Shown: piece by piece, positions 23,912 through 32,752 of the stretch
Numbering within the stretch: position 1 is the first letter of the stretch
Layout of the letters: each line of letters begins with the position of its first letter
From: Paenibacillus pinistramenti
GTDB taxonomy: Bacteria > Bacillota > Bacilli > Paenibacillales > Paenibacillaceae
Length of the DNA stretch: 64,000 nucleotides
Assembly: GCF_005869875.1 (NCBI RefSeq)
Contig: NZ_VAWG01000005.1
Location: forward strand, 124,001-188,000
Direction: 5' to 3'
The notes under the pieces: generated by a model
Database searches by the model: none
What the model saw: the letters and a program-made list of their open reading frames with translations, nothing else
What the model was told of the DNA's origin: nothing
Translations under genes and position numbers: made by a program

Positions 23912-26900
23912 ATGAGTAAGGAAAAGTCGAGTCGAATTAGGTTTGTTACTCGCACCGGTATGGCAGCAATATTAGGCGTGTATATGGTGATGTCGCCATT
24001 GCAGGCAGTATTCGCCGACCCGGGTGTGGCGGTAGAGAACCTCTTCATCGACGAGCCGGAAGGCGTTTATACATTTGAAAGTGCTTCTGCTGCACCCCAT
24101 CAGATGTATGCGGAGGTAGTGCCGGACAATGCGGAGAACACAGTGGTTCATTGGACTACCAGTGATCCTTACATTGTAACGGTAGATGAGAATGGGCTGG
24201 TTACCCCGCACCATGCCGGTTCAACATGGATTTATGCTTATTCGGATGAAGACAGCCAATACGGGGCTTGGGAGCAAGTCGACGTGAGCGGGATCGGACT
24301 GCCGGATCATCTGGTTGTCGGCTTGGATCAAACCGATAAAAAGGTAGAGCCGGAGTATATCAACTACATCGAGAGTGAACCGGAGTATAGCATTGCAGAT
24401 GAGAGCATTGCTGCTGTCGCAGCTGACGGTACGCTGGAGCCCAAGGAGCTTGGCCATACAACGGTAACGGTGACAGATGGAGAAGACAGCGTAACGACGG
24501 ATCTGTATGTCGTAGACCGCCTGGGCGATACGCAGAGCCCGGCAGAAGGCTCTTTGCTTATTTATCCGGATCCAAGTGGGCGGATGTCCATTGACCGTTA
24601 TGACGGCGAGGGCTGGGTGATGCAGGTATATAACACTGCTGGCGAGGATGCGATCTATGATGACGATAACTCATATTTCGGTACATCTCTTCGTTATGAG
24701 GCAAGTGACAAAGGCTCCCTGCTGAAAGTCGGGGATACGTATTATTCGCTCGGTTATTTTGACGGTCCTTTCGACGAAGAGTCATGGGGTCTTCAAAGCT
24801 TGTATGAGAAAGCGGTCCTGGAGTCCTACACAAAGGATGCGGAAGCGAACACCATGACGCTGGTGTGGAATTGCGGCGACCAGGTGGAAGTGACACAAAC
24901 CATCAGCTACGAGCAGGGCAAGCAATATTATGACAGCTCCTGGACCTTCCACAATCTTAACGATTACGATCTGTCTGACGTCAAGTTCTTCCACGGCAAT
25001 GACACGTACCTGGCCGGCGGAGACGAAGGCGAAGGATTCTGGGACGAGGACAATCAGGCGGTAGGTGTGAAGAAGACACTGGACGACGGCGGGATGCAGG
25101 TAATGACCTTGACCAGCACGGGCCAGGCTCCTGCAGCCTACGCCAGCGGTGACTATCAGGAGGATGTCTTTAATCCAATCGTGAATGACGGCGCTTTGAC
25201 GGATGCTGTTAACCCGGATCCGGAAACGGACAACGGTTATGCATTGGAGTGGGATACCGCTTCACTCTTGTATGATGAAGATTGGACTTTATCTGCACGT
25301 GAGAGCTTCGTTATTGATACTGAGTCGGATTCAGGTGAGGTTTCGAATCCAGAGGAGAACTCGAATTCGTATATCATCATGACTCCGGAGGATCTGGACA
25401 ATATGCGTCTGCATCCGGATGCAGACTTCAAGCTCGGAGCAGATATTGATATGGACAGCTACCTGGCGGAGACCGAGTCTGGCTGGGAGCCGGTTGGTTC
25501 CTATGATGCGTCCAACGGCGATTTGAGCAATGCCTTCACCGGTACGCTGGATGGCAACGGCCATACCATCAGCGGATTATGGACGTCCGATTATTTTGGG
25601 AATAACATCGGCCTGTTCGGTGCAACCAAAGGTGCGACGATCAAGAATTTGAACCTGAGCAATGTTTATATGGAAGGCAGCAAGAATGTGGGTTCCCTGG
25701 TCGGTTTGGCCGTAGGAACGACAGTAGATCATGTAACGGCCGCAGGCACTGTGTATGGTAATGGAGGCTTCGATGATAACAGCGACTACGTGACGACGAA
25801 CAATGTGGGCGGCCTGATCGGCTATGCAAAAACGATGGATGCACAGCCTCCGGTTCAAACGGTTATTACGAACAGCGGCTCCTCCGTTGATGTGCAGACG
25901 AACGCCCAGTCGCATGATGCGAGTGATGATTTGACTCAATATCTGGAATACCAAGGCAATCATGCAACAGGCGGTTTGATCGGCTACGCAGATAACGTTG
26001 TAGTAGCAAAGAGCTATGCCAAGGGCAGTGTTACCTCCAATATGGGCATTGAGACTGGCGGATTTATCGGCTATGCGAAGGATGTCGACGTCAGCGAGTC
26101 TTATTCCAGCGGCCCTGTCGTGGGTATCATCGCAACTGGCGGTTTCTTTGGAAGTTTGGATATCAGCATGCCGCATCAGATTGTCAATAACTATTCGATC
26201 AGCGATGTACAGGGCTACACGCACTATGCGGATGATCTGGGCGGCCTTGTAGGCTTTATTACAGGTAATGTGCCATCCGAAGCAGGTGCGCCGGAAGTCA
26301 TCTCTCATAATCATTTCGGCGGCAAGCTGATCTATAATGACTACTACGCCAGCACTTCTATCCATATGGGTTTGGCATATGGAGATGCAAATCTCTATAG
26401 CGACTACGAAGGAGCCTTTGAGTTCGACCATAACTATGTGAATTCTGAGAATGTAGAGGTTATTGATGGCATCACCTTGTCTCCTACGGAAGGCTTTGCT
26501 TACGAGAAGACCACAGATGAGATGAGACAGCAGTCTACCTTCGACTCGGGCAGCGAACTGCCGAGCGACTGGGATTTTGCAACGATTTGGGAAATGAGCA
26601 CAGGCGACAACTATAATCAGGGCTTCCCGGTCTTCCAGTGGCAGAATCCTGCACTTGTGTCGGGCATTACGACTTCGGCCGGGGAACTGGATTTTGACGC
26701 CAGCAACTTGTCTTATACTCTGAATGTAGACAACAGCGTCAGCAATGCAACCTTTACAATCAATACAGCACAGAGCGGCGGAGCGATGACCATCAATGAC
26801 CAGGAATTCGCGGCCGGCGAACCGTCTTCGGCATTCGATCTCCAAGAGGGCGATAATGTCTTCACGATCTATGTGCAGCAGGATGGCCGCAATGTAACCT

Positions 26901-28378
26901 ATACCGTTACAATTCACCGCGGGGCGGCGTCTTCATCTTCGGACAATAACTCGTCTGACGATGATGAGACGGACGTACCGTCAAGTTCCTCTTCAGGCAG
27001 CAGCAGCTCGTCTAGCGGAGGTACGGTCGCCACACCGACAGATTCGACTGAGAAGATCGAAGTATCTGTGGATATGGGCAACGGGCAGTCCGAAGTATCC
27101 AAAGCCGTCATCGAGCGTACAACTGATGCGAACGGTGTGAAGAAGGATAAGGTAACCCTCACCCAAGATCAGGCGAAGGAAGCAGTAACAAAGGCGAAGG
27201 ATGCGAACCAGCCGGTGGTGCGGATCGTCATTCCGGATGCCAATGATGAAGTCAGTGAGACACAAGTCAATGTACCGAAGGCAGCACTCAGCGAAGTGCA
27301 GGCAGCTGGCAAGGATCTGGAGATCTACACAGAGAACGGCAGTGTCATTGTGCCAAGCAGCTCCATGGCTGACTTTAACGATGATCTGTACTTCCGGCTT
27401 GTTCCAGTGAAGGCTCAGACAGAACAAGACAAGATCCTGAACCGTGCGGTGAAGGAAGACGTAGTTACAACTATTTCGAAGGACCTGGCTCCGTACGTGG
27501 TTTCCCGTCCAATGACGATCGAAACCAACATGGAGAGCCGTCCGGTTACCCTGGTACTGCCGCTGCGTGACGTAACGATGCCGACGAATGCGCAGGAGAA
27601 ACAGACATTCCTGAACTCGCTGGCTATCTATATCGAACACGAGGATGGCACCAAGGAAGTTAAACGCGGCACGGTTGTTGAGTATGGCAACGGGCAGCTT
27701 GGCCTGCAGTTTGACACCGACAAGTTTAGTACGTTCACCATCTTGAGCTGGGACGGTCAGGACTTGACAGCTCACCATGCTTACATCAAGGGTTACACCG
27801 ACGGTACGTTCAAGCCTGAGAAGGCTACTACACGTGCGGAAATGGCCATGATGCTGGCGCGCAACCTGGGATATACGCAGGAAGCGAACTCGAGCAAGGT
27901 TTATCCGGACGTTGCAGCGACTCATTGGGCGAACGGAGCCATTGCTTTCGTGAAAGAGAAAGGACTTATGGTCGGCGACGACAATGGCAACTTCCGTCCT
28001 GAAGCGGCCGTTACCCGCGCCGAGATGGCTGTCATTGCGGCCAATTACAAGCAGATGGATCCGCTCGCCGGAGATGCTTCGAAAGGTGCTTTCAGTGATA
28101 CCGATGGACACTGGGCAGCAGGCTACATTGCTGCAATTAAGAATGCCGGAATCGTGAATGGCTATGAGAATGGCACCTATGCGCCAAACAAACAGCTGAC
28201 ACGCGCCGAAACGGTTACCGTTCTGAACAAATTGTTTGAGCGCGGACCATTGTACGGCGTACAGGCTGGCTTCTGGAGCGACGTAGCAGACAGCAATTGG
28301 GCGTATGCAAACATTATGGAAGCTTCCTTCAGCCACGACTTTGATGTGCGTGCAGAAGGCGGCGAGCAAGTTAAGTAA
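23912..28378 (+). CDS. Large S-layer-homology surface protein with Ig-like, GLUG and cadherin-like domains
   Basis: A 1488-residue exported protein. A signal peptide ends near residue 35 (SPLQAVFA). Residues about 40-200 look like bacterial Ig-like domains. A beta-rich region follows (200-480), then GLUG-type repeats (about 540-860: DGNGHTISGLW, IKNLNLSNVYM, VGSLVGLA, GGLIGYA). A cadherin-like beta-sandwich lies at about 914-1005, a Ser/Asp-rich linker at 1010-1035, and another beta-rich domain to 1280. Three SLH repeats (about 1288-1470) anchor it to the pyruvylated secondary cell-wall polymer. GGAGGG just before the ATG supports the start. It is a single-gene unit; ligand or function unknown, most likely adhesion or cell-surface architecture. 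Confidence 0.9.
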   Translation: MSKEKSSRIRFVTRTGMAAILGVYMVMSPLQAVFADPGVAVENLFIDEPEGVYTFESASAAPHQMYAEVVPDNAENTVVHWTTSDPYIVTVDENGLVTPHHAGSTWIYAYSDEDSQYGAWEQVDVSGIGLPDHLVVGLDQTDKKVEPEYINYIESEPEYSIADESIAAVAADGTLEPKELGHTTVTVTDGEDSVTTDLYVVDRLGDTQSPAEGSLLIYPDPSGRMSIDRYDGEGWVMQVYNTAGEDAIYDDDNSYFGTSLRYEASDKGSLLKVGDTYYSLGYFDGPFDEESWGLQSLYEKAVLESYTKDAEANTMTLVWNCGDQVEVTQTISYEQGKQYYDSSWTFHNLNDYDLSDVKFFHGNDTYLAGGDEGEGFWDEDNQAVGVKKTLDDGGMQVMTLTSTGQAPAAYASGDYQEDVFNPIVNDGALTDAVNPDPETDNGYALEWDTASLLYDEDWTLSARESFVIDTESDSGEVSNPEENSNSYIIMTPEDLDNMRLHPDADFKLGADIDMDSYLAETESGWEPVGSYDASNGDLSNAFTGTLDGNGHTISGLWTSDYFGNNIGLFGATKGATIKNLNLSNVYMEGSKNVGSLVGLAVGTTVDHVTAAGTVYGNGGFDDNSDYVTTNNVGGLIGYAKTMDAQPPVQTVITNSGSSVDVQTNAQSHDASDDLTQYLEYQGNHATGGLIGYADNVVVAKSYAKGSVTSNMGIETGGFIGYAKDVDVSESYSSGPVVGIIATGGFFGSLDISMPHQIVNNYSISDVQGYTHYADDLGGLVGFITGNVPSEAGAPEVISHNHFGGKLIYNDYYASTSIHMGLAYGDANLYSDYEGAFEFDHNYVNSENVEVIDGITLSPTEGFAYEKTTDEMRQQSTFDSGSELPSDWDFATIWEMSTGDNYNQGFPVFQWQNPALVSGITTSAGELDFDASNLSYTLNVDNSVSNATFTINTAQSGGAMTINDQEFAAGEPSSAFDLQEGDNVFTIYVQQDGRNVTYTVTIHRGAASSSSDNNSSDDDETDVPSSSSSGSSSSSSGGTVATPTDSTEKIEVSVDMGNGQSEVSKAVIERTTDANGVKKDKVTLTQDQAKEAVTKAKDANQPVVRIVIPDANDEVSETQVNVPKAALSEVQAAGKDLEIYTENGSVIVPSSSMADFNDDLYFRLVPVKAQTEQDKILNRAVKEDVVTTISKDLAPYVVSRPMTIETNMESRPVTLVLPLRDVTMPTNAQEKQTFLNSLAIYIEHEDGTKEVKRGTVVEYGNGQLGLQFDTDKFSTFTILSWDGQDLTAHHAYIKGYTDGTFKPEKATTRAEMAMMLARNLGYTQEANSSKVYPDVAATHWANGAIAFVKEKGLMVGDDNGNFRPEAAVTRAEMAVIAANYKQMDPLAGDASKGAFSDTDGHWAAGYIAAIKNAGIVNGYENGTYAPNKQLTRAETVTVLNKLFERGPLYGVQAGFWSDVADSNWAYANIMEASFSHDFDVRAEGGEQVK

Positions 28379-28409
28379 GAGAACTTGCTGCTCAGTTTGA
28401 TTGTGAAAG

Positions 28410-28449
28410 ACAGCCCTTGGGTCTATGGACTCAGGGGCTGTTTTTTTTT
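28410..28449 (+). terminator. Terminator after the SLH/GLUG gene
   Basis: ACAGCCCTTGGGTC pairs with GACTCAGGGGCTGT (28410-28441), followed by nine T. Confidence 0.9.
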
Positions 28450-28481
28450 ACTGGCAGACTGCTTGACACAAAGAAAAAAAG

Positions 28482-28518
28482 AAGAAACGGATTCCCGGCT
28501 GGGAAAGCTCCGTTTCTT
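28482..28518. other. Stable hairpin of unknown role
   Basis: AAGAAACGGA at 28482-28491 pairs with TCCGTTTCTT at 28509-28518, and TTCCC/GGGAA form an inner stem. On the minus strand a T-rich run follows, so it could stop antisense transcription into the SLH gene; no minus-strand gene is adjacent. Confidence 0.5.
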
Positions 28519-28650
28519 AAAAGGGAGATAAGGTCTACAAAGATTACATACCCGCCTGCACAGCGATTAATCATTCAGGCCTAATCTTTGCTGAGCAGAC
28601 GGCGGCTTAAGGCTTATTTTTCGAAAAAAGAAGCTCAGATAATACCCCGG

Positions 28651-28679
28651 TTGTGATAAACTGGAAGCATCTTTATTAA
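28651..28679 (+). promoter_or_regulatory. Probable promoter of the TPP-riboswitch transcript
   Basis: TTGTGA at 28651-28656 and TATTAA at 28674-28679 are 17 bp apart. The implied start near 28686 falls just before the riboswitch aptamer. Confidence 0.5.
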
Positions 28680-28689
28680 ATTCATATGC

Positions 28690-28820
28690 ATGGGAGCCTG
28701 CGGAAGCAAGCTGAGAGTACGACTGATCCGTCGTAGACCGTTCGAACCTGTTGGGTAATGCCAGCGTAGGGAGTTAGTGATCCGGGAATTGGGGCACTCT
28801 GCTTAGGCAGAGTGTCTTTT
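28690..28820 (+). promoter_or_regulatory. TPP (thiamine pyrophosphate) riboswitch with terminator
   Basis: The aptamer (28690-28779) shows the conserved THI-box parts: GGGAGCC, GCTGAGAGTACG, GACC, GAACCTGTTGGGTAATGCC and AGCGTAGGGA. An intrinsic terminator follows: CACTCTGC at 28795-28802, a TTAG loop, GCAGAGTG at 28807-28814, then TCTTTT. When thiamine pyrophosphate binds, transcription of thiM-thiD should stop here; without it an alternative pairing would let polymerase through. Confidence 0.95.
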
Positions 28821-28944
28821 CTTATGCCAGGGAGAGGCCGCTTAGGACTTCATTGGGCTCTTGTCTGCCGGCGCGGAAGGACGGTTTGAGGGCGGATGCA
28901 GGAGGTTCAGGCGCCTTCCGGGCTCCCCGAAAGGTTGGGATCTC

Positions 28945-29808
28945 ATGTCAGCAAGCGTAATAACGGATGAATTTCTGATGAAGGCGGCAGCGCTCACCAA
29001 GCGTGTCCGTCAGGTTAACCCGCTGATTCACAATATGACGAACGAGGTCGTCACCAATTTTACGGCGAACGGCCTGCTTGCGCTCGGCGCTTCACCTGTT
29101 ATGGCAGCAGCCGTGGAGGAAGCTGCGGAAATGGCCGGCAAGTCCGGCGCCCTGGTGCTGAATATGGGCACATTGACGGGGAGTACGGCAGAGGCTATGC
29201 TGCTGGCCGCCAAGGAAGCCAATAAAGCGGGCGTACCCGTGCTGTTTGACCCGGTTGCGGCGGGAGCAACAAGGTTTCGGAGTGAAATAGCGCAGCGAAT
29301 ATTAAGCTCGGTAAAAATCGGCCTGATCCGCGGCAATGCCGCTGAAATCGCGAATGTGGCCGGGGAGGACTGGGCGATCAAAGGGGTGGATGCCGGCGAG
29401 ACTCCGGAAGGCGGAGAACCAGCCGAGCTGGCAAGGCGGGCAGCGGCGCGCTGGCAGACGGTCGCAGTCGTTACCGGTGCTAAAGACTACATATCGGACG
29501 GGCAGACCGTCATCGAAATAGAAAGCGGGCACCCGATTCTGACGAAGGTTACGGGAACAGGCTGCCTGCTGACCTCAATTATCGGGGCTTATTGCGCGGT
29601 AGAGGATGATTATCTGCTCGCCGGCACAGCTGCGCTTGCCGGATACGGCGCTGCGGCAGCCCGGGCGGCCCGGCGGACGGCGGAGACCGGGCCGGGAGCT
29701 TTCCAAATGGAGCTGCTGAACGAGCTGTACCAGTTATCTCCGGAGGCCGTACTGGAAGAGGCGGTTATCCGCGTGCAGGGAGGGACTGCCGATGAACCGC
29801 GTGCATAA
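28945..29808 (+). CDS. thiM: Hydroxyethylthiazole kinase
   Basis: A 287-residue ThiM. Conserved parts include [51 protein letters not shown] and the catalytic anion-hole motif [10 protein letters not shown] (with Cys and Asp-type chemistry of the ribokinase-like fold); they are quoted as separate pieces. It phosphorylates the thiazole moiety for thiamine salvage. The frame is open back to 28861, but that stretch directly follows the riboswitch; ATG 28945 starts the conserved protein and has AAAGGTTGGG upstream. It overlaps thiD by 17 bp, so translation is coupled. Expression is controlled by the TPP riboswitch. Confidence 0.95.
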   Translation: MSASVITDEFLMKAAALTKRVRQVNPLIHNMTNEVVTNFTANGLLALGASPVMAAAVEEAAEMAGKSGALVLNMGTLTGSTAEAMLLAAKEANKAGVPVLFDPVAAGATRFRSEIAQRILSSVKIGLIRGNAAEIANVAGEDWAIKGVDAGETPEGGEPAELARRAAARWQTVAVVTGAKDYISDGQTVIEIESGHPILTKVTGTGCLLTSIIGAYCAVEDDYLLAGTAALAGYGAAAARAARRTAETGPGAFQMELLNELYQLSPEAVLEEAVIRVQGGTADEPRA

Positions 29809-30616
29809 AGCGTTAACGGTTGCGGGATCGGACAGCGGCGGCGGAGCCGGAATTCAGGCCGACCTCAAAACCTTTCAGGAGCTCGGTGTGTATGGAATGT
29901 CGGCGGTTACGGCGGTAACTGTCCAGAACACCCTTGGGGTTCAGGGCGTGCATCCGGTCCCGCCGGAGACGGTGGCCGCACAGATTGCTTCTGTCGGTGA
30001 AGATCTGCAGCCCGACGCGCTGAAGACCGGGATGCTGTTCAGTGCGGCCATTATCGAGGCGGTGGCGGGACAGATCAGCCGCTTTGGGTGGACGAAGCTG
30101 GTCGTTGACCCCGTCATGATCGCCAAAGGCGGGGCCGAGCTGCTGCTGGAGGAGGCCGTTCACGCGCTCCGCACCCGGCTGCTGCCGCTGGCGCTGGTCG
30201 TTACGCCGAACCTGCCGGAGGCGGAGAAGCTGACCGGCATGACCATTGCCGGCAGCGCGGACAAGCGCGAGGCGGCCAAGAGGCTGCACGCTATGGGGAC
30301 CGCCTATGTGGTCATTAAAGGCGGTCATGAAGCGGCTGATCCAGGCCGGTCGGTGGACCTGCTGTACGACGGCAGCGGGTTTACGGAATTTGCCGGCCCC
30401 CGGGTGCAGACACGGCATACGCACGGCACGGGCTGCACTTTCTCCGCGGCGGTAACAGCGGGGCTTGCGGCCGGGCTGGAGGCCGCCGAAGCCGTCAGCT
30501 GGGCACGGGCTTTTATCCAGGCAGCCCTGGAGGACGGCTTAGGGCTTGGGAACGGGCACGGGCCCACCAATCATTGGGCCTATGGAAGAAGACAGGAGCA
30601 GGCAGCGCGGACATGA
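29792..30616 (+). CDS. thiD: Hydroxymethylpyrimidine/phosphomethylpyrimidine kinase
   Basis: A 274-residue ThiD of the ribokinase fold: [19 protein letters not shown] at the N-terminus, [39 protein letters not shown], and the catalytic [16 protein letters not shown]. It phosphorylates HMP twice to HMP-PP for thiamine synthesis. GGGAGGG lies 8 bp upstream of the ATG, inside thiM. In many Bacillota thiE (thiamine-phosphate synthase) would follow, but the next gene is an unrelated monooxygenase after 232 bp. The C-terminus is slightly longer than usual and basic. Confidence 0.95.
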   Translation: MNRVHKALTVAGSDSGGGAGIQADLKTFQELGVYGMSAVTAVTVQNTLGVQGVHPVPPETVAAQIASVGEDLQPDALKTGMLFSAAIIEAVAGQISRFGWTKLVVDPVMIAKGGAELLLEEAVHALRTRLLPLALVVTPNLPEAEKLTGMTIAGSADKREAAKRLHAMGTAYVVIKGGHEAADPGRSVDLLYDGSGFTEFAGPRVQTRHTHGTGCTFSAAVTAGLAAGLEAAEAVSWARAFIQAALEDGLGLGNGHGPTNHWAYGRRQEQAART

Positions 30617-30692
30617 AGGCAGGTCGGCAAGCTGACAGCTAGGCGCACGGTTTTGCACATGAGAGGACAGTGAACGTGTACGGAACTGGAAA

Positions 30693-30744
30693 TGAACAGG
30701 CCTGGCCGGCTGGTTTAGGCTCTATGCGCTTAGGGCCTGTTTAA
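30693..30744 (+). other. Long inverted repeat after thiD
   Basis: AACAGGCC pairs with GGCCTGTT across a loop of about 34 nt. There is no T run, so it is a weak terminator candidate. The rest of the 232-bp gap shows no gene. Confidence 0.4.
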
Positions 30745-30848
30745 GGATGCACCCCGGCAGGGTTATATACCTTAAGATCTAGACTTAAGAAGCTGAGGGC
30801 GTAGCAGGCCCCAGGCTGACTGACACCATTGCGGGGAGGCTGATTCTG

Positions 30849-31286
30849 ATGATTATGATTCAAGCGCATATGTATGTTCATCCGTCCGAACGCGAGGATT
30901 TTCTGGAGCAGATCGGCATTCTGCAGCGTAAGACGCGTGAAGAAGCCGGCAATCTCTGCTGCCTTCTGTACGAAGCGGTTGAAGAGAAGAACACTTTTGT
31001 CAGCATTGAAAAATGGAGGAACCAGGCTGCCCTGAACCGGCATAACAATACAGATCACTTTGTCGGCTTCTTCCAAATCGCCGACGGGTATTGGGTGAAG
31101 CCGTTCAAGGCAGAAGTGCATGAAGTGCCTGATGCGTATGAGGAAGCCGGAACGGCTGATAAAGCGGAAGCGGAGACAGAAATGGAAGCGGAAGCGGAAG
31201 AGGGAGCAGAGGCAGGCGAAGAAGCTGCTGCCGAAGCGGAGCCGCGTCAAGAAGCCCATCAGAGCAGCTCGGCTGATGCGGTTTGA
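30849..31286 (+). CDS. Antibiotic-biosynthesis-monooxygenase (ABM) domain protein with acidic tail
   Basis: Residues 1-92 form an ABM/YgiN-like dimeric alpha-beta-barrel domain: MIMIQAHMYVHPSEREDFLEQ in part, REEAGNLCCLLYEAV, and FVSIEKWRNQAALNRHNNTDHF with the usual histidine pair. Such proteins oxidise quinones or other small aromatic compounds without a cofactor, or degrade haem. Residues 98-145 are an unusual Glu/Ala-rich tail, mostly repeats of EAEA, probably disordered. GGGGAGG 10 bp upstream supports the start. It lies downstream of thiM-thiD but probably has its own promoter. The tail is coded by repetitive GCGGAAGCGGAA DNA and could vary in length between strains. Confidence 0.8.
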   Translation: MIMIQAHMYVHPSEREDFLEQIGILQRKTREEAGNLCCLLYEAVEEKNTFVSIEKWRNQAALNRHNNTDHFVGFFQIADGYWVKPFKAEVHEVPDAYEEAGTADKAEAETEMEAEAEEGAEAGEEAAAEAEPRQEAHQSSSADAV

Positions 31287-31355
31287 GAAGGGAGCCCGGC
31301 CGGTTCTGGCCGGGAACAAGAGAAGGCAGACAACGCCATCCGAACGGCGCATCCT

Positions 31356-31375
31356 TTGTTAGACTTGTCTAACAA
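31356..31375. repeat. Perfect 20-bp inverted repeat
   Basis: TTGTTAGAC-TT-GTCTAACAA has 9-bp perfect arms. It lies between two convergent genes, looks like a repressor operator, and is not next to any start codon. Confidence 0.6.
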
Positions 31376-31412
31376 TTGGAGAGGCCGCTCAGTCAGGCTT
31401 GTCTGCCTTTGT

Positions 31413-32531
31413 TTATTGGCCGCCAGCCGCCTCAGCCGCAGGGCGGCTGGCGGCCGTTTCTCCGAGCAGCGCAAGAAACTGCTGCTCGGAGATCAGGCGG
31501 ACCGGCAGGCCTGCGCCGGCCAGCCGGTCCGCCTTCTGGATCTTGCTGCTGCGGGCTCCGCCGCTCTGCAGCTTGATAAAATCGTTCTGACCCACGACCA
31601 GGTAGTGGGTCTGCAGCTCCACGGTCTCTCCGCAGCGGCCGCCGCATTCGGCGGCCCGCTGCATCGCTTCCTTCCGCGTCAGAGAGCCGAGCCTGCCGGT
31701 GAAGACGATATTTTTCCCATATAAGGCATGGTTAATATCGGCGTCAGCGGCAGGGGCAGGCGTCAGGGCCTGGCGGCCCCTCGTGCCCCCGGAATTGCCT
31801 CCAAAGTCGGCTCCGGAATTGCCTCCGGAATTGCCTGCGGAATTGCCCCCGGAATTGACTCCGGCTGCTCCAGCCGCGGCGCCAGCCTTCGCTGCTCCCC
31901 CGGCTGCTCCTTTCCGCTTGCTTCCTTTGGAAGCCGCTTTGGCGGAGGTGAAGGTCGCATACGTCCCGCCGGGGAACAATGCGCCGAGCCGGTACCCGCA
32001 GGCCTCAGCCAAGCCGGGACAATCTGCCGCTCCGGCAGACTGTTCAAAGCATTTCAGCAGCAGCTGTGCAGCGATCCGGGCATCTTCCAGGGCATCATGG
32101 TGCCGGAAGCCGGACAGCCCGTGATAAGCCGCCATCTGGTTCAGCTTGTAGCCGGGCAGGCCGGGCCAGATTTTTCGGGACAGCAAATAAGAGCAGACGT
32201 AGGTGCAGTCCGGATAGTCAAAGCCAAAGGCGTCCATGCAGCCGCGGAGCACGCTCATATCAAACGAAGCGTTGTGGGCGACAAGCGTCCGGCCCTCAAT
32301 CAGACTGCGAATGTCCTCCCACACCTCGGGAAACGACGGAGCATCCTCCACCATCCCGGGTGTAATGCCGTGAACGGCAACACAGAAGGGATCAAAGCGG
32401 TCATGGGGATTGACAAGCGTATATTTTTCCTGAACAATGACGCCGTCCTTCACCTCGACCAGACCGACCGAGCAGACGCTGGCGCGGCTGCGCATATTGG
32501 CAACCTCAAAGTCGATTGCTGTATAGTTCAA
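31413..32531 (-). CDS. DnaQ-like 3'-5' exonuclease fused to a BRCT domain
   Basis: A 372-residue protein. Residues 1-165 are a DEDDh exonuclease: Exo I Asp7-x-Glu9 (AIDFEV), Exo II HNASFD with Asp91, Exo III HDALEDA with His145 and Asp150. A linker (about 195-270) is rich in Gly, Asn and Ser with GNSGG repeats. Residues about 278-362 form a BRCT domain (NHALYGKNIVFTGRLGSLTRKEA in part, CGGRCGETVELQTHYLVVG). The BRCT part resembles that of NAD-dependent DNA ligase, so the protein probably acts on DNA ends or nicks in repair. It is monocistronic, convergent with the ABM gene. Alanine-rich C-terminal residues are encoded within a strong DNA hairpin. Confidence 0.88.
   Translation of the reverse strand: MNYTAIDFEVANMRSRASVCSVGLVEVKDGVIVQEKYTLVNPHDRFDPFCVAVHGITPGMVEDAPSFPEVWEDIRSLIEGRTLVAHNASFDMSVLRGCMDAFGFDYPDCTYVCSYLLSRKIWPGLPGYKLNQMAAYHGLSGFRHHDALEDARIAAQLLLKCFEQSAGAADCPGLAEACGYRLGALFPGGTYATFTSAKAASKGSKRKGAAGGAAKAGAAAGAAGVNSGGNSAGNSGGNSGADFGGNSGGTRGRQALTPAPAADADINHALYGKNIVFTGRLGSLTRKEAMQRAAECGGRCGETVELQTHYLVVGQNDFIKLQSGGARSSKIQKADRLAGAGLPVRLISEQQFLALLGETAASRPAAEAAGGQ
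31418..31455. other. 14-bp GC-rich hairpin spanning the end of the exonuclease gene
   Basis: GGCCGCCAGCCGCC (31418-31431) pairs with 31442-31455. It codes for the last residues of the minus-strand DnaQ-like protein and may also act as the terminator stem for the convergent transcripts. Confidence 0.55.
31785..31870 (-). repeat. Degenerate 12-18 bp repeats coding the GNSGG linker
   Basis: GGAATTGCC(T/C)CC-type units recur across this stretch and give the NSGGNSAGNSGG linker of the exonuclease-BRCT protein. Confidence 0.8.
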
Positions 32532-32653
32532 ACCGAATCACCCCGGAATCTATTAGTCTATTAATCTGTATAGTTTACTATAGTTCTTTCCGGGCAGCAT
32601 ACAAGCAAACAGATTTATTACAATCAATCTTAATAAAAGTAAGTAACAACCAT

Positions 32654-32682
32654 TTGTATAGCCGGGTGAGTTCTGTTACAAT
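32654..32682 (+). promoter_or_regulatory. Promoter of the pirin gene
   Basis: TTGTAT at 32654-32659 and TACAAT at 32677-32682 are 17 bp apart, about 70 bp before the start codon. Confidence 0.6.
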
Positions 32683-32752
32683 GCGGATACAGACTATTTT
32701 GAATTAAAGATTATTAAATTCATAGGAATAAGAATGAAGGAGGCAGGAAGGC

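Noticed and set aside
28861..28944. N-terminal extension of thiM from 28861
   Set aside because: It lies directly after the riboswitch terminator, shows no ThiM similarity, and ATG 28945 fits the family start.
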